Below the pieces are notes generated by a model, which saw only the letters and a program-made list of their open reading frames with translations, ran no database searches and had not been told where the DNA came from. A stretch of DNA of 14,907 nucleotides. Origin: an uncultured Riemerella sp. Lineage in GTDB: Bacteria > Bacteroidota > Bacteroidia > Flavobacteriales > Weeksellaceae. The position numbers and the translations under genes are program-made. The stretch covers positions 1 to 14,907 of the forward strand of contig CALHQK010000047.1 of NCBI GenBank assembly GCA_938037185.1, read 5' to 3'. Below are positions 6,521-14,007 of the stretch, one piece after another. Positions within the stretch are counted from its first letter, which is position 1, and each line of letters begins with the position of its first letter.

Positions 6521-8647
6521 ATGGACAAAATACAATTTATTCGGCAGAATATTTCAATTCAAGAAAAACAGATAAACGCCGTTTTGCAGCTGCTTTCGGA
6601 GGATTGCACCATTCCCTTTATTGCGCGATATAGAAAAGATAAAACAGGAAACCTTGGCGAGGTGGAAATAGAACAAATTCAGAAACTTAACAAAAATTTT
6701 GATGAAATCCAAAAGAGAAAAGAAAGCGTTCTGAAATCCATAGAAGAGCAGGAAAAACTCACACCCGAACTTCGTGCAAAAATAGAGCAAAGCTTTGATT
6801 TACAGGAGATAGAAGACCTGTATCTTCCCTTTAAAAAACGAAGAAAAACCAAAGCCGATGCCGCAAAAGAAAAAGGGCTGGAACCTTTGGCAAAAATCAT
6901 TATGGCTCAGAAAAATGGTGACATAGAGCAAGCGGCGCAGAATTATCTGAATAAAGAAGTTTTCAGCGTGGAGGAGGCGCTTCAAGGTGCGAGGGACATC
7001 ATTGCAGAATGGATCAACGAAAATATTTTCATTAGAAAAAATCTTAGAAGAGTTTTTCAGCGAAAAGCCGTGATTTCCAGTAAAGTGGTCAAAACCAAAA
7101 AAGAGGAGGAAGAGGCGCAGAAATACGCCCAGTATTTTGACTGGAGCGAACCGCTGAACAAAATCCCTTCTCACAGACTTCTGGCGATGCTTCGCGCTGA
7201 AAAAGAGGGTTTTATAAAAGTGAGTATTGGTATTGACAAAGATGAAATCCTTACTTTCATGGAGGGAAGTTTGGTGAAAACGGCTTCGCCTTCGTGTGCA
7301 GAGCAAATCATCCTTGCGGCTCAAGATGCTTACAAAAGACTTTTGGAGCCTTCTATTTCAAATGAAATTTTGCAGGAAGCCAAAATTAAAGCCGATGAAA
7401 AGGCGATTTCTATCTTTTCTGAAAACTTGACACAGCTGCTTTTGGCTCCGCCTCTAGGCGAAAAGCGGATTTTAGCCATAGACCCAGGGTATAGAACGGG
7501 CTGTAAGGTGGTTTGTCTTGATGAAAAAGGCGATTTGCTTCATAATGAGACCATTTATCCACACGCTCCACAGAAAGAAACCGCCATCGCGATGAAAAAA
7601 ATCCGCTCTATGGTGGAGGCTTACCATATTGAGGCGATTTCTATCGGAAACGGAACGGCTTCTCGTGAAACCGAGTTTTTCATTAAGAAAATAGCGTTTG
7701 ACAGGCCTTTGCAGGTTTTCGTGGTGTCCGAAGCAGGAGCGTCCGTTTATTCCGCGAGTAAAATTGCCCGAGATGAATTTCCTGATTATGACATCACCGT
7801 GAGAGGCGCAGTTTCTATCGGAAGGAGGCTGTCTGACCCGCTTGCCGAGTTGGTAAAAATAGATCCAAAGAGCATCGGTGTAGGGCAGTATCAGCACGAT
7901 GTAGACCAGACTTTGTTAAAAGAAGAATTGGACAGCACAGTCGTAAAATGTGTGAATTCGGTAGGAATTAACATCAATACAGCGAGTAAATCCCTATTGA
8001 GCTATGTCTCTGGTATTGGCGAAAAACTTGCGGAAAATATTGTGGCTTACCGAACAGAAAATGGTGCTTTTGTGGATAGAAATCAGATTAAAAAAGTTCC
8101 TCGTCTGGGCGAAAAGGCATTCCAGCAGGCGGCGGCATTCATCCGAATAAAAGATGGCAAAAATCCTTTGGACAACTCCTCTGTGCATCCAGAAGCCTAC
8201 AAAATCGTAGAAAAAATGGCGAAAGACCTCGGCATCAAAACGATAGACCTTATCGCTAATGAGGAAAAAATAAAACAAATCGTTCCAGAAAAATACATCA
8301 CAGAGGACATCGGAATTTTAGGGATAAAGGATATTCTGAAAGAACTTCTAAAACCAGGGCTTGACCCAAGAAAAACGAGCAAAGTTTTTGAATTTGATCC
8401 GAATATAAAAAACTTTGAAGATTTGAAATCAGGAATGGTACTTCCTGGTATAGTGAGCAATATCACGGCTTTCGGGTGTTTTGTGGATATTGGGATAAAA
8501 GAAAATGGGCTGGTGCATATTTCCCAGCTGAAAGACGGATTCGTGAGCGACCCCAGCGAAGTGGTAAAACTCCACCAGCAGGTAAAAGTGAAAATAATAG
8601 AAATAGACACAGAAAGAAAGAGAATAGCTCTGTCAATGGTGATTTAG
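6521..8647 (+). CDS. tex: Tex-family S1 RNA-binding protein (transcription accessory protein)
   Basis: A 708-residue cytoplasmic nucleic-acid-binding protein of the Tex family, related to eukaryotic Spt6, implicated in transcription and RNA handling. The N-terminal helical region includes the hallmark IPFIARYRKD at 31-40. The YqgF/RNase H-like domain starts near 315, with D321-P322-G323 and T326-G327. A helix-hairpin-helix region spans about 485-545 (SGIGEKLA at 497-504; PRLGEKA at 527-533). A C-terminal S1 domain covers about 637-707 (GIVSNITAFGCFVDIG, then GLVHISQL at 663-670). It is somewhat shorter than Pseudomonas Tex (about 785 residues). The start is a clean ATG with no upstream alternative. 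It is transcribed divergently from cysS, and no full TAnnTTTG match was found for it in the 95-bp gap. Its base composition is visibly more GC-rich than that of the glycan genes. Confidence 0.96.
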   Translation: MDKIQFIRQNISIQEKQINAVLQLLSEDCTIPFIARYRKDKTGNLGEVEIEQIQKLNKNFDEIQKRKESVLKSIEEQEKLTPELRAKIEQSFDLQEIEDLYLPFKKRRKTKADAAKEKGLEPLAKIIMAQKNGDIEQAAQNYLNKEVFSVEEALQGARDIIAEWINENIFIRKNLRRVFQRKAVISSKVVKTKKEEEEAQKYAQYFDWSEPLNKIPSHRLLAMLRAEKEGFIKVSIGIDKDEILTFMEGSLVKTASPSCAEQIILAAQDAYKRLLEPSISNEILQEAKIKADEKAISIFSENLTQLLLAPPLGEKRILAIDPGYRTGCKVVCLDEKGDLLHNETIYPHAPQKETAIAMKKIRSMVEAYHIEAISIGNGTASRETEFFIKKIAFDRPLQVFVVSEAGASVYSASKIARDEFPDYDITVRGAVSIGRRLSDPLAELVKIDPKSIGVGQYQHDVDQTLLKEELDSTVVKCVNSVGININTASKSLLSYVSGIGEKLAENIVAYRTENGAFVDRNQIKKVPRLGEKAFQQAAAFIRIKDGKNPLDNSSVHPEAYKIVEKMAKDLGIKTIDLIANEEKIKQIVPEKYITEDIGILGIKDILKELLKPGLDPRKTSKVFEFDPNIKNFEDLKSGMVLPGIVSNITAFGCFVDIGIKENGLVHISQLKDGFVSDPSEVVKLHQQVKVKIIEIDTERKRIALSMVI

Positions 8648-8693
8648 ACTTTGTATAGAAGATGAATATGGAAACAATGATTTTTAAAACAAT

Positions 8694-8722
8694 ATAGATT
8701 TATGAGAAATATATCTGTTTTT
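8694..8722 (+). terminator. Possible terminator after tex
   Basis: AGATTTAT and ATATATCT (8696-8716) can form an 8-bp stem with one mismatch and a GAGAA loop. It is extendable by T-G and A-T pairs at its base and runs into GTTTTT (8717-8722). It starts 47 bases after the tex stop. The stem is AT-rich and weak, so this is tentative. Confidence 0.3.
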
Positions 8723-8765
8723 GAAAAATATTGCTGAAAATAGGTAATAAAATTGTAAAAATTTA

Positions 8766-8773
8766 TAAATTTG
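8766..8773 (+). promoter_or_regulatory. -7 promoter element for cupin copy B
   Basis: The sequence reads TAAATTTG, a full TAnnTTTG match, with only 14 bases between it and the ATG at 8788. The predicted leader is therefore only about 5-10 nt. The -33 region is AT-rich without a clear consensus. The same box occurs upstream of copy A. Confidence 0.5.
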
Positions 8774-8787
8774 AAAAAAAAAGAAAT

Positions 8788-9135
8788 ATGCTAGAAGTTG
8801 GAGAAAGACCTTGGGGGAAATATTATGTCCTTGAAGATGAGGAAAACTACAAACTGAAAAGAATAGAAGTGAACGCAGGTCATCGTTTGTCTTATCAATA
8901 TCATCATCATAGACAAGAGTTCTGGACGGTTGTTCAGGGCGAGGCTGTGGTTGTACTAGATGGAGTGGAACATGTAGTAAAATATGGAGAAAGCATCTTC
9001 ATCCCACTGGGAGCAAAACACAGAATAGAAAACAGAAGCTCTGAGCTTTTAGTTTTCATAGAAGTGCAGACGGGGACTTATTTTGGGGAGGATGACATCA
9101 TTAGATTAGAAGATGACTACGCAAGAGGAAATTAA
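8788..9135 (+). CDS. Cupin, mannose-6-phosphate isomerase type II-like, copy B
   Basis: A 115-residue stand-alone cupin, identical to copy A at 111 positions, with all metal-site residues conserved (H39, H41, E44, H78). The ATG at 8788 is chosen because homology to copy A and the promoter box both fit it. A frame open from a TTG at 8731 would add 19 unrelated residues and would start upstream of the promoter. It is followed after 11 bases by a same-strand glycosyltransferase (9147), so the two are probably one transcript. A metabolic role in mannose-sugar supply is inferred from the family; having two copies close together suggests either dosage or that each copy travelled with its own glycan block. 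Both copies have F45 where the larger bifunctional enzymes usually have His (E-H-W in the family, E-F-W here). Confidence 0.85.
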   Translation: MLEVGERPWGKYYVLEDEENYKLKRIEVNAGHRLSYQYHHHRQEFWTVVQGEAVVVLDGVEHVVKYGESIFIPLGAKHRIENRSSELLVFIEVQTGTYFGEDDIIRLEDDYARGN

Positions 9136-9146
9136 GTGAATTTATC

Positions 9147-10115
9147 ATGAAAATCATTTTTCACGAAAACCAGCTTTGTTATAGAGGAACATCCAATGCC
9201 TTATTTGATTACGCAACATACAATGAGGAAATTCTAGGGAACAAATCTATCATTATGTTTCCTAAAAACAGCCCAAACAATGTACAAGAAGCCATTGATA
9301 AGTTTTCAAATAAATTTAAAGTTTATTCCTACACAGACAATAACGAAAGAGATAAAATAATAGAAGCTTCACAGGCAGATTTATTTTATGCTATAAAATC
9401 TGGAGAAAGAGAGTATGACGTTCCTGTTGATATCATAAAAACAGCCATTCATGCTGTTTTTAAATATAATGAACCTTACGGAAATGTCTATGCCTATGTA
9501 TCGGAATGGCTGTCTAAGACTATGAGTAATGGACAAATTCCCTTTGTCCCACATATTGTGAATTTACCTGATATAAAAGGAGATTTGAGAGAGGAACTTG
9601 GAATACCAAAAGATGCTGTTGTATTTGCTCGATATGGTGGAAGAGAGACTTTTGATATTGATTTTGTTCATAAAGCAGTAAAAAAGGTTGCTCGTAAGAA
9701 CAAAAATATTTACTTCCTATTTATGGGAACAGATTGTTTTGTAAAGCGAAATATTTTCAGACCATACAGAAATATTATCTTTTTGCCTCCTACTTTAGAT
9801 ATAAACAGAAAAGTAAAATTCATCAATACTTCAGATGCTTTTCTGCACGCAAGAAGACAAGGAGAAAGTTTTGGTATGGCTGTCGGGGAGTTTTCTATAA
9901 AAAATAAACCTATCATTACTTGGGCGCTTTCTGATGAAAAATCTCACATAGATATTTTGAAAGAAAAAGCTATTTTATACCATAATCAGAATGATTTAGA
10001 AAATATCCTTTCTAATTTTCAGCCAAATAAATATACAGACTGGGACTGCTATTCAAAGGTTTTCAATCCTACTTCTGTAATGAAAAAATTTGAAGAAGTG
10101 TTTATCAATTCATGA
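9147..10115 (+). CDS. Glycosyltransferase, GT4-like, short form
   Basis: A 322-residue protein that looks like a compact GT-B glycosyltransferase. The N-terminus (MKIIFHENQLCYRGTSNALF) has an R13-G14-T15 loop and a D21-Y22-A23 helix start. The C-terminal domain begins near 158 (VVFARYGGRETF) and contains FLFMGTD at 190-196. Its donor-site segment, HARRQGESFGMAVGEFS (234-250), holds an EX7E pair at E240 and E248. After that it is short, about 70 residues, so the family is divergent. It probably shares a transcript with cupin copy B (11-base gap). Its TGA (10113-10115) sits inside the palindrome AATTCATGAATT and lies 6 bases from the convergent gene's end. The function is presumably transfer of one sugar in a surface glycan; donor and acceptor are unknown. 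Confidence 0.75.
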   Translation: MKIIFHENQLCYRGTSNALFDYATYNEEILGNKSIIMFPKNSPNNVQEAIDKFSNKFKVYSYTDNNERDKIIEASQADLFYAIKSGEREYDVPVDIIKTAIHAVFKYNEPYGNVYAYVSEWLSKTMSNGQIPFVPHIVNLPDIKGDLREELGIPKDAVVFARYGGRETFDIDFVHKAVKKVARKNKNIYFLFMGTDCFVKRNIFRPYRNIIFLPPTLDINRKVKFINTSDAFLHARRQGESFGMAVGEFSIKNKPIITWALSDEKSHIDILKEKAILYHNQNDLENILSNFQPNKYTDWDCYSKVFNPTSVMKKFEEVFINS

Positions 10116-10142
10116 ATTTATTTAAAATAAAGATTTTAAATA
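10107..10142. terminator. Two palindromes at the convergent gene junction
   Basis: AATTCATGAATT (10107-10118) is a perfect 12-bp palindrome overlapping the plus-strand stop. It is followed immediately by a perfect 10-bp inverted repeat, TATTTAAAAT and ATTTTAAATA with loop AAAG (10119-10142), which covers the minus-strand stop codon (10124-10122). Only 6 bases separate the two convergent genes, so any bidirectional transcription end must use such sequences. The stems are almost all A-T, so termination is uncertain. Confidence 0.4.
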
Positions 10143-11003
10143 CAATTTCACTCTTCTTTTCCAATTGAGAGGGAGAGTTATTTTTTTATCTGCAAATTCT
10201 TTAGATGTTCTGAAAAAATCTATCACTTCTTCTATATTTTTTGCCTTAATGAATTTTACACTTTTCCAGTCAGTGGGGTTAAGTGGATGAAAGTTTTGGA
10301 GCGAAGAACAATTATCCTCATTTAGATTTTTCCAAATATCAAAGAAATTTTTGGTGTCAAAATCATTTTTATGTCCCCAATTAGTAATTTTCTTTAAAAT
10401 TTCTTCTTCATCTCTCGCCCAAGATTGATGAATAATATAAGAGTCTAAAACTATATGGAAATCATTTTTTGGGAAACGAGCATTTATGTAATTTGGTTGG
10501 TTAGTTATTAGAAAACAAGGTTCTGTATATGGAGAAATTACGAAAAAACCATCCTCAGTTTGTTTAAATAGAGTGATGAATTTCACAAAGAAATTAACTG
10601 GTGTCTTCTCAGGTTTTTTCAATAAGTATTTGTGTTTTCTCAGGAAAGATGTAAGTTCTTTAAAATCAATAGGGTATTCATCACTATCTATCTGAATATG
10701 CCAACCTCCTTTTCCCAGTTTTTCGGCAAGCATATTTCTTTGTCTTGTTTCTAAACTCATGGGAGGAGTATTCTCCATATAAAAGGAGTCTGCATAAAAA
10801 CTTATCTTGTTTTTAATATCTATTTTCCTAATTTCCTCAAAAAAAGAATGCGGAATATTCACATTATTCCCAGCCCATGTTTTGCCATCCTTATCATAGC
10901 AAAGAACTATTTTATCAGCAAAATCATATACTAATTTCAGAGAATTAAAAATATATTGGTAATCATAAGATAACAAGTATCCTACTTTTATTATTTCGTT
11001 CAT
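10122..11003 (-). CDS. Predicted GT-A-fold glycosyltransferase-like protein
   Basis: A 293-residue protein with GT-A glycosyltransferase features. It opens with a beta strand and loop (VGYLLSYDYQYI), then ADKIVLCYD (29-37), R87-x-R89-N90 followed by MLAEKL, and WHIQIDSDE (101-109), where D106-S-D108 resembles the metal-binding DxD motif. Near the C-terminus, IIHQSWARDEEEI and NWGHKNDFD supply a His/Trp/Arg set like that closing the active site in GT2-related enzymes. I do not recognise the exact family. It is the last gene of the right minus-strand operon. Its ATG shares one base with the preceding gene's stop (TAATG at 11001-11005), which indicates coupling. It converges with the 9147-10115 gene. 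A surface-glycan role is inferred from context, and the substrate is unknown. Confidence 0.6.
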   Translation of the reverse strand: MNEIIKVGYLLSYDYQYIFNSLKLVYDFADKIVLCYDKDGKTWAGNNVNIPHSFFEEIRKIDIKNKISFYADSFYMENTPPMSLETRQRNMLAEKLGKGGWHIQIDSDEYPIDFKELTSFLRKHKYLLKKPEKTPVNFFVKFITLFKQTEDGFFVISPYTEPCFLITNQPNYINARFPKNDFHIVLDSYIIHQSWARDEEEILKKITNWGHKNDFDTKNFFDIWKNLNEDNCSSLQNFHPLNPTDWKSVKFIKAKNIEEVIDFFRTSKEFADKKITLPLNWKRRVKLYLKSLF

Positions 11004-13036
11004 TATAATAGATTTTTTTCTATTAAGTCAATTTTATTTTCTAAATTTTCTTTTGAAAAAGGAAAGAGGCTGTCTTCGGAATTGTTTTGGAGAGTTTTCC
11101 ATAAATTTTCATTGGAATAAAGATTTAATATTGCTTCAGCAAAATCTTCCTTATTTTCAGCAATGATAGCATTTTTATGATTTTCTAATTTCATTCCTTC
11201 TGCTCCAATGGGGGTAGTTACCACTGGCAAGAAATATTCAAAAGCCTGTCCTATTTTACCTTTTACGCCTGCTCCATAGCGAAGAGGAGCTACCATTATT
11301 TTACTTTTTAGAAGAAACTCTTCCATATCAGGAACATATCCGAGAAATTTCACATTAGGGTGGACGATTTCTTTCATTACTTCGTTTACATTACCTACGA
11401 TGTTTACTCCAATAGAATTATTTTTAGCCCAAACAATAGGCATTATTTCATTGATTAAAAACTCAACAGCATCCACATTCGGTGGGTGGATAGAGCCCAC
11501 AAAAAGAATATTTTCTCTTTCATAGAAAGATGGGACTTCTTCTATTGTCTTTTTAGGGTAATGAATGTTTGAAATAGTAAGCAATTTGTTTTCATTAGCA
11601 AATTTCTGCATATATTTTTCCTCATCTTCTGAAACAGTAACTACCAAATCTGCTTTTTGGGAAGCTTTCTTTTCTAAATATAAAAATTTGTAAAAATTCT
11701 TTTTATTAGAAAATCTCTTAGGCTCCAGTTGTATAGCCCGCTGATACCTCAAATGGTGAATATCCACCATATCATAGACAAGGACTGTGTCAGAATTTGC
11801 TTTTTGGGCAAGTCTGTAATTGTCAATAAAAATCTTAACAGCATAGAACCAGCTTATAGGTTTTCTAAGGCGTAATCTTTTAAGGAAACTCAAACGGTCA
11901 TCATAAATTTTGTGTTCATAATAAACACATACGCCAAGTCGCTGAAAATATTCATTATACGAAAAGTCTATTTTATTTTTTTTAGCAACAATGGCTACGA
12001 AATATCCTTTTCGTTTATAGGCTTTTATAATTTCTGTCAGCCTCAACTCACCTGAATTTTTATCATATTCAGGAACCATTCCATTATAAAAAACAATGCT
12101 TTTATTTTGGTGGAATTCAAGGATTCGAGATTGAGTTTTTTCAGCCTTTATGGCATCTATTTCTTTCTGCCATTTCTTTTTGAATAATTTTAGATTTTTA
12201 TCAAAAAGTTCTTGTTTTCTTGCAGATAAAGAAATATCCGAATTATAAGAAACACCATTGAAATGTATGATTTTAGAGAAAGGAGTGTAGTAAATATCTT
12301 TCCCTTGTATATATTTTAGCCTAAAACACAAGTCTGTTTCTTCAAAATAAGCAGGCGCAAACTGTTCATCAAATAAGTTTAAATTTCCATTGTCATCGTA
12401 TTTTTTTAGTAAAAGACTGCACCCTGAACAATAATCAACCTTGTAAATATAATTAAACTCTGGATAATAAGATTTTTTCTTTCCTACAACTTGCGAAATT
12501 CTACAATCTTTCATAAACACAGAGCCAGCCTCTTGTAAGCTGCCATCAGCATTAAGAAGCATAGAGCCTACTGCGCCTACATTTGGAAAATTATCAAAAA
12601 CAAAAAGAAGCTCATCTAAAAAACCATTTCTTACTATCGTGTCATTGTTTAGGAGATAAACATACTCTCCCTTTGCTTGGCTAATAGCATTATTCACGCT
12701 TTTTAGAAAACCTAAATTTTCTTTATTGTTAATAATTCTAATGTTTTCTGCAGAAGAAAAATCAGGATTTTCTGTACTTTTATCATTTACTAAAACTATT
12801 TCAAAACTCGTTTTAGGGAGATTTTTCCAAATAGAATAAAGACAATTCCAAGTATAGATTTCTTGGTTAAAATACGGAATAATGACACTTACTAACGGAT
12901 TTTCGTAGTATGGAAAAGATATTTTCTCATCTTTATAAGAATCATTGATAGCTTCTATATTTTGGTATTGCTGCTCAAGTTTTTTTATTCTTTTAATTCT
13001 TCTTAAACTATATTTAAGTTCTCTCCAGATTCCCAT
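11003..13036 (-). CDS. Two-domain glycosyltransferase: GT2 fused to GT4
   Basis: A 677-residue protein carrying two apparent catalytic domains. Residues about 47-290 are a GT2 (GT-A) domain: PLVSVIIPYFNQE at 47-59, V83-N84-D85, LLNNDT at 128-133 (the DxD-equivalent N131-D132), and FEETDLCFR at 231-239 with the likely catalytic acid pair. This layout is typical of rhamnosyltransferase-like GT2 enzymes. Residues about 312-670 are a GT-B domain: YDMVDIHHLR at 421-430, LFVGSIHPPN at 511-520, and PLRYGAGVKGKIGQAF at 584-599. Such fusions can add two successive sugars, but this one may also have a degenerate half. The N-terminus (1-30) is basic and helical and may contact the membrane. It sits mid-operon, 5 bases after the upstream gene and overlapping the next start by one base. 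The C-terminal domain resembles the protein at 1161-2318. Confidence 0.85.
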   Translation of the reverse strand: MGIWRELKYSLRRIKRIKKLEQQYQNIEAINDSYKDEKISFPYYENPLVSVIIPYFNQEIYTWNCLYSIWKNLPKTSFEIVLVNDKSTENPDFSSAENIRIINNKENLGFLKSVNNAISQAKGEYVYLLNNDTIVRNGFLDELLFVFDNFPNVGAVGSMLLNADGSLQEAGSVFMKDCRISQVVGKKKSYYPEFNYIYKVDYCSGCSLLLKKYDDNGNLNLFDEQFAPAYFEETDLCFRLKYIQGKDIYYTPFSKIIHFNGVSYNSDISLSARKQELFDKNLKLFKKKWQKEIDAIKAEKTQSRILEFHQNKSIVFYNGMVPEYDKNSGELRLTEIIKAYKRKGYFVAIVAKKNKIDFSYNEYFQRLGVCVYYEHKIYDDRLSFLKRLRLRKPISWFYAVKIFIDNYRLAQKANSDTVLVYDMVDIHHLRYQRAIQLEPKRFSNKKNFYKFLYLEKKASQKADLVVTVSEDEEKYMQKFANENKLLTISNIHYPKKTIEEVPSFYERENILFVGSIHPPNVDAVEFLINEIMPIVWAKNNSIGVNIVGNVNEVMKEIVHPNVKFLGYVPDMEEFLLKSKIMVAPLRYGAGVKGKIGQAFEYFLPVVTTPIGAEGMKLENHKNAIIAENKEDFAEAILNLYSNENLWKTLQNNSEDSLFPFSKENLENKIDLIEKNLL

Positions 13037-13041
13037 AAATT

Positions 13042-14007
13042 TTATTTTAAATTAAAAACTTGCTCTACCCATTTTTCAAGAGTATATTTTTTATAAATTT
13101 CCTCTGGAAGTGACTGGTACGGAGTTTCAAAAAATTCTTTTGTAATATTACTAAAATCTTTATTTAAGACCAAAATATTATTGGGATTGTAGAAATCATA
13201 ATTTTTTATTTTTTCATTGTCCGTAATTATTTTTTTCTCCAATGCCATCGCCTCAAACACACGGAAACTCAGCCCATACTGGTTTTCTCTCATCAGGTCT
13301 AAAATAACTTTTGTTCTTTTATAAAACTCAGGCAGATTTTCGTGATTTATTCTCTTTCTGGTGAAAACTATTTTATTCTTAGAAAAAGGTTTCATCAGCT
13401 GATTTTTCCAGCTTTTCTTCCCGATAACATACAGGTCAAAATTTAATCTCAGTTCCTCAAACTTCTGTGAAAGAACATCCAGCTGTTTTATTCTTTTTTT
13501 GTCGTATGATGTTATGTAAAGTGCGTCTTCACTTGGGTTTTGTTTTTCTTGTGACAAAAATGGCAGATAATTATAATTTGTCAATCTTTCAAATCCATGT
13601 TTTTCAATGTCTTTGTCATCAAAAGAATAGATTTTATCAAAAAAATGCAGCTTATCCTGCACTGGGCATCTGTCCAAATTATCGTACAAAAATGTAATGA
13701 ACCTATCGGTGCATTTTTTCATGTATTCCAGTGTAGAATGGTCAAAAGTATCGGCATTTAAAACCAAAATCTGGTCTTGATGCCCCAGCTTATCCAGCTG
13801 CTCTATCACGAATTTTTGTCTCTTCTGGTATTTTAGGTTTTTGCCCAAAAACACTTTAGAGAAAAGATTGGTCAATCTCTCCCCGAAATTCTCATAAGAA
13901 ACCGCCCCTATCTTGATATAGTTCGCCTCTATTCCCTTTTCTTTCAAAGTCTCTACGATATGGGCATCATAACCCCAAAAATCAAAACTGATAACGCAAA
14001 TTTTCAT
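13042..14007 (-). CDS. CgeB-like glycosyltransferase family protein
   Basis: A 321-residue protein beginning MKICVISFDFWGYDAHIVET, a Rossmann-like start with aromatic residues as in CgeB / lipopolysaccharide-biosynthesis GT-B proteins. Further signs are ILVLNADTF at 80-88, ITFLYDNLDR at 104-113 (a common F-x-x-D-N motif), LYITSYDKKR at 163-172 and DLYVIGKK at 191-198. The C-terminal donor segment is GLSFRVFEAMALEKKIIT (245-262), in which E252 occupies the usual acidic position. No full EX7E is seen, so catalysis is not proven. It starts with an ATGA overlap (14004-14007) on the upstream GT2 gene, and 5 bases separate it from the next gene, so all four genes form one operon. It probably adds one sugar of an outer-core or O-chain glycan; the specificity is unknown. 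Confidence 0.7.
   Translation of the reverse strand: MKICVISFDFWGYDAHIVETLKEKGIEANYIKIGAVSYENFGERLTNLFSKVFLGKNLKYQKRQKFVIEQLDKLGHQDQILVLNADTFDHSTLEYMKKCTDRFITFLYDNLDRCPVQDKLHFFDKIYSFDDKDIEKHGFERLTNYNYLPFLSQEKQNPSEDALYITSYDKKRIKQLDVLSQKFEELRLNFDLYVIGKKSWKNQLMKPFSKNKIVFTRKRINHENLPEFYKRTKVILDLMRENQYGLSFRVFEAMALEKKIITDNEKIKNYDFYNPNNILVLNKDFSNITKEFFETPYQSLPEEIYKKYTLEKWVEQVFNLK

Larger units (their letters stand above)
8757..9135 (+). repeat. Inverted duplication unit, copy B (cupin gene plus promoter)
   Basis: Partner of 3834-4238 in opposite orientation. The 53-bp exact block is at 8986-9038. In the leader, copy B goes directly from nine A residues to GAAATATG, so its promoter box is much closer to the start codon than in copy A. 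The two copies flank the cysS/tex block and both are transcribed away from it. Confidence 0.85.

Noticed and set aside
6554..8610. Minus-strand open frames opposite tex
   Set aside because: They lie antisense to the conserved Tex domains. Their products are low-complexity Phe/Ser-rich sequences typical of shadow frames.
8731..9135. A 134-residue version of cupin copy B starting at TTG 8731
   Set aside because: The 19 extra residues have no counterpart in copy A, and the -7 box (8766-8773) lies downstream of that TTG.
3834..9135. A dedicated site-specific inversion system at the cupin repeats
   Set aside because: No serine or tyrosine recombinase is encoded in the window, and the repeats are a diverged whole gene rather than short identical crossover sites. 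Only homologous recombination is plausible.
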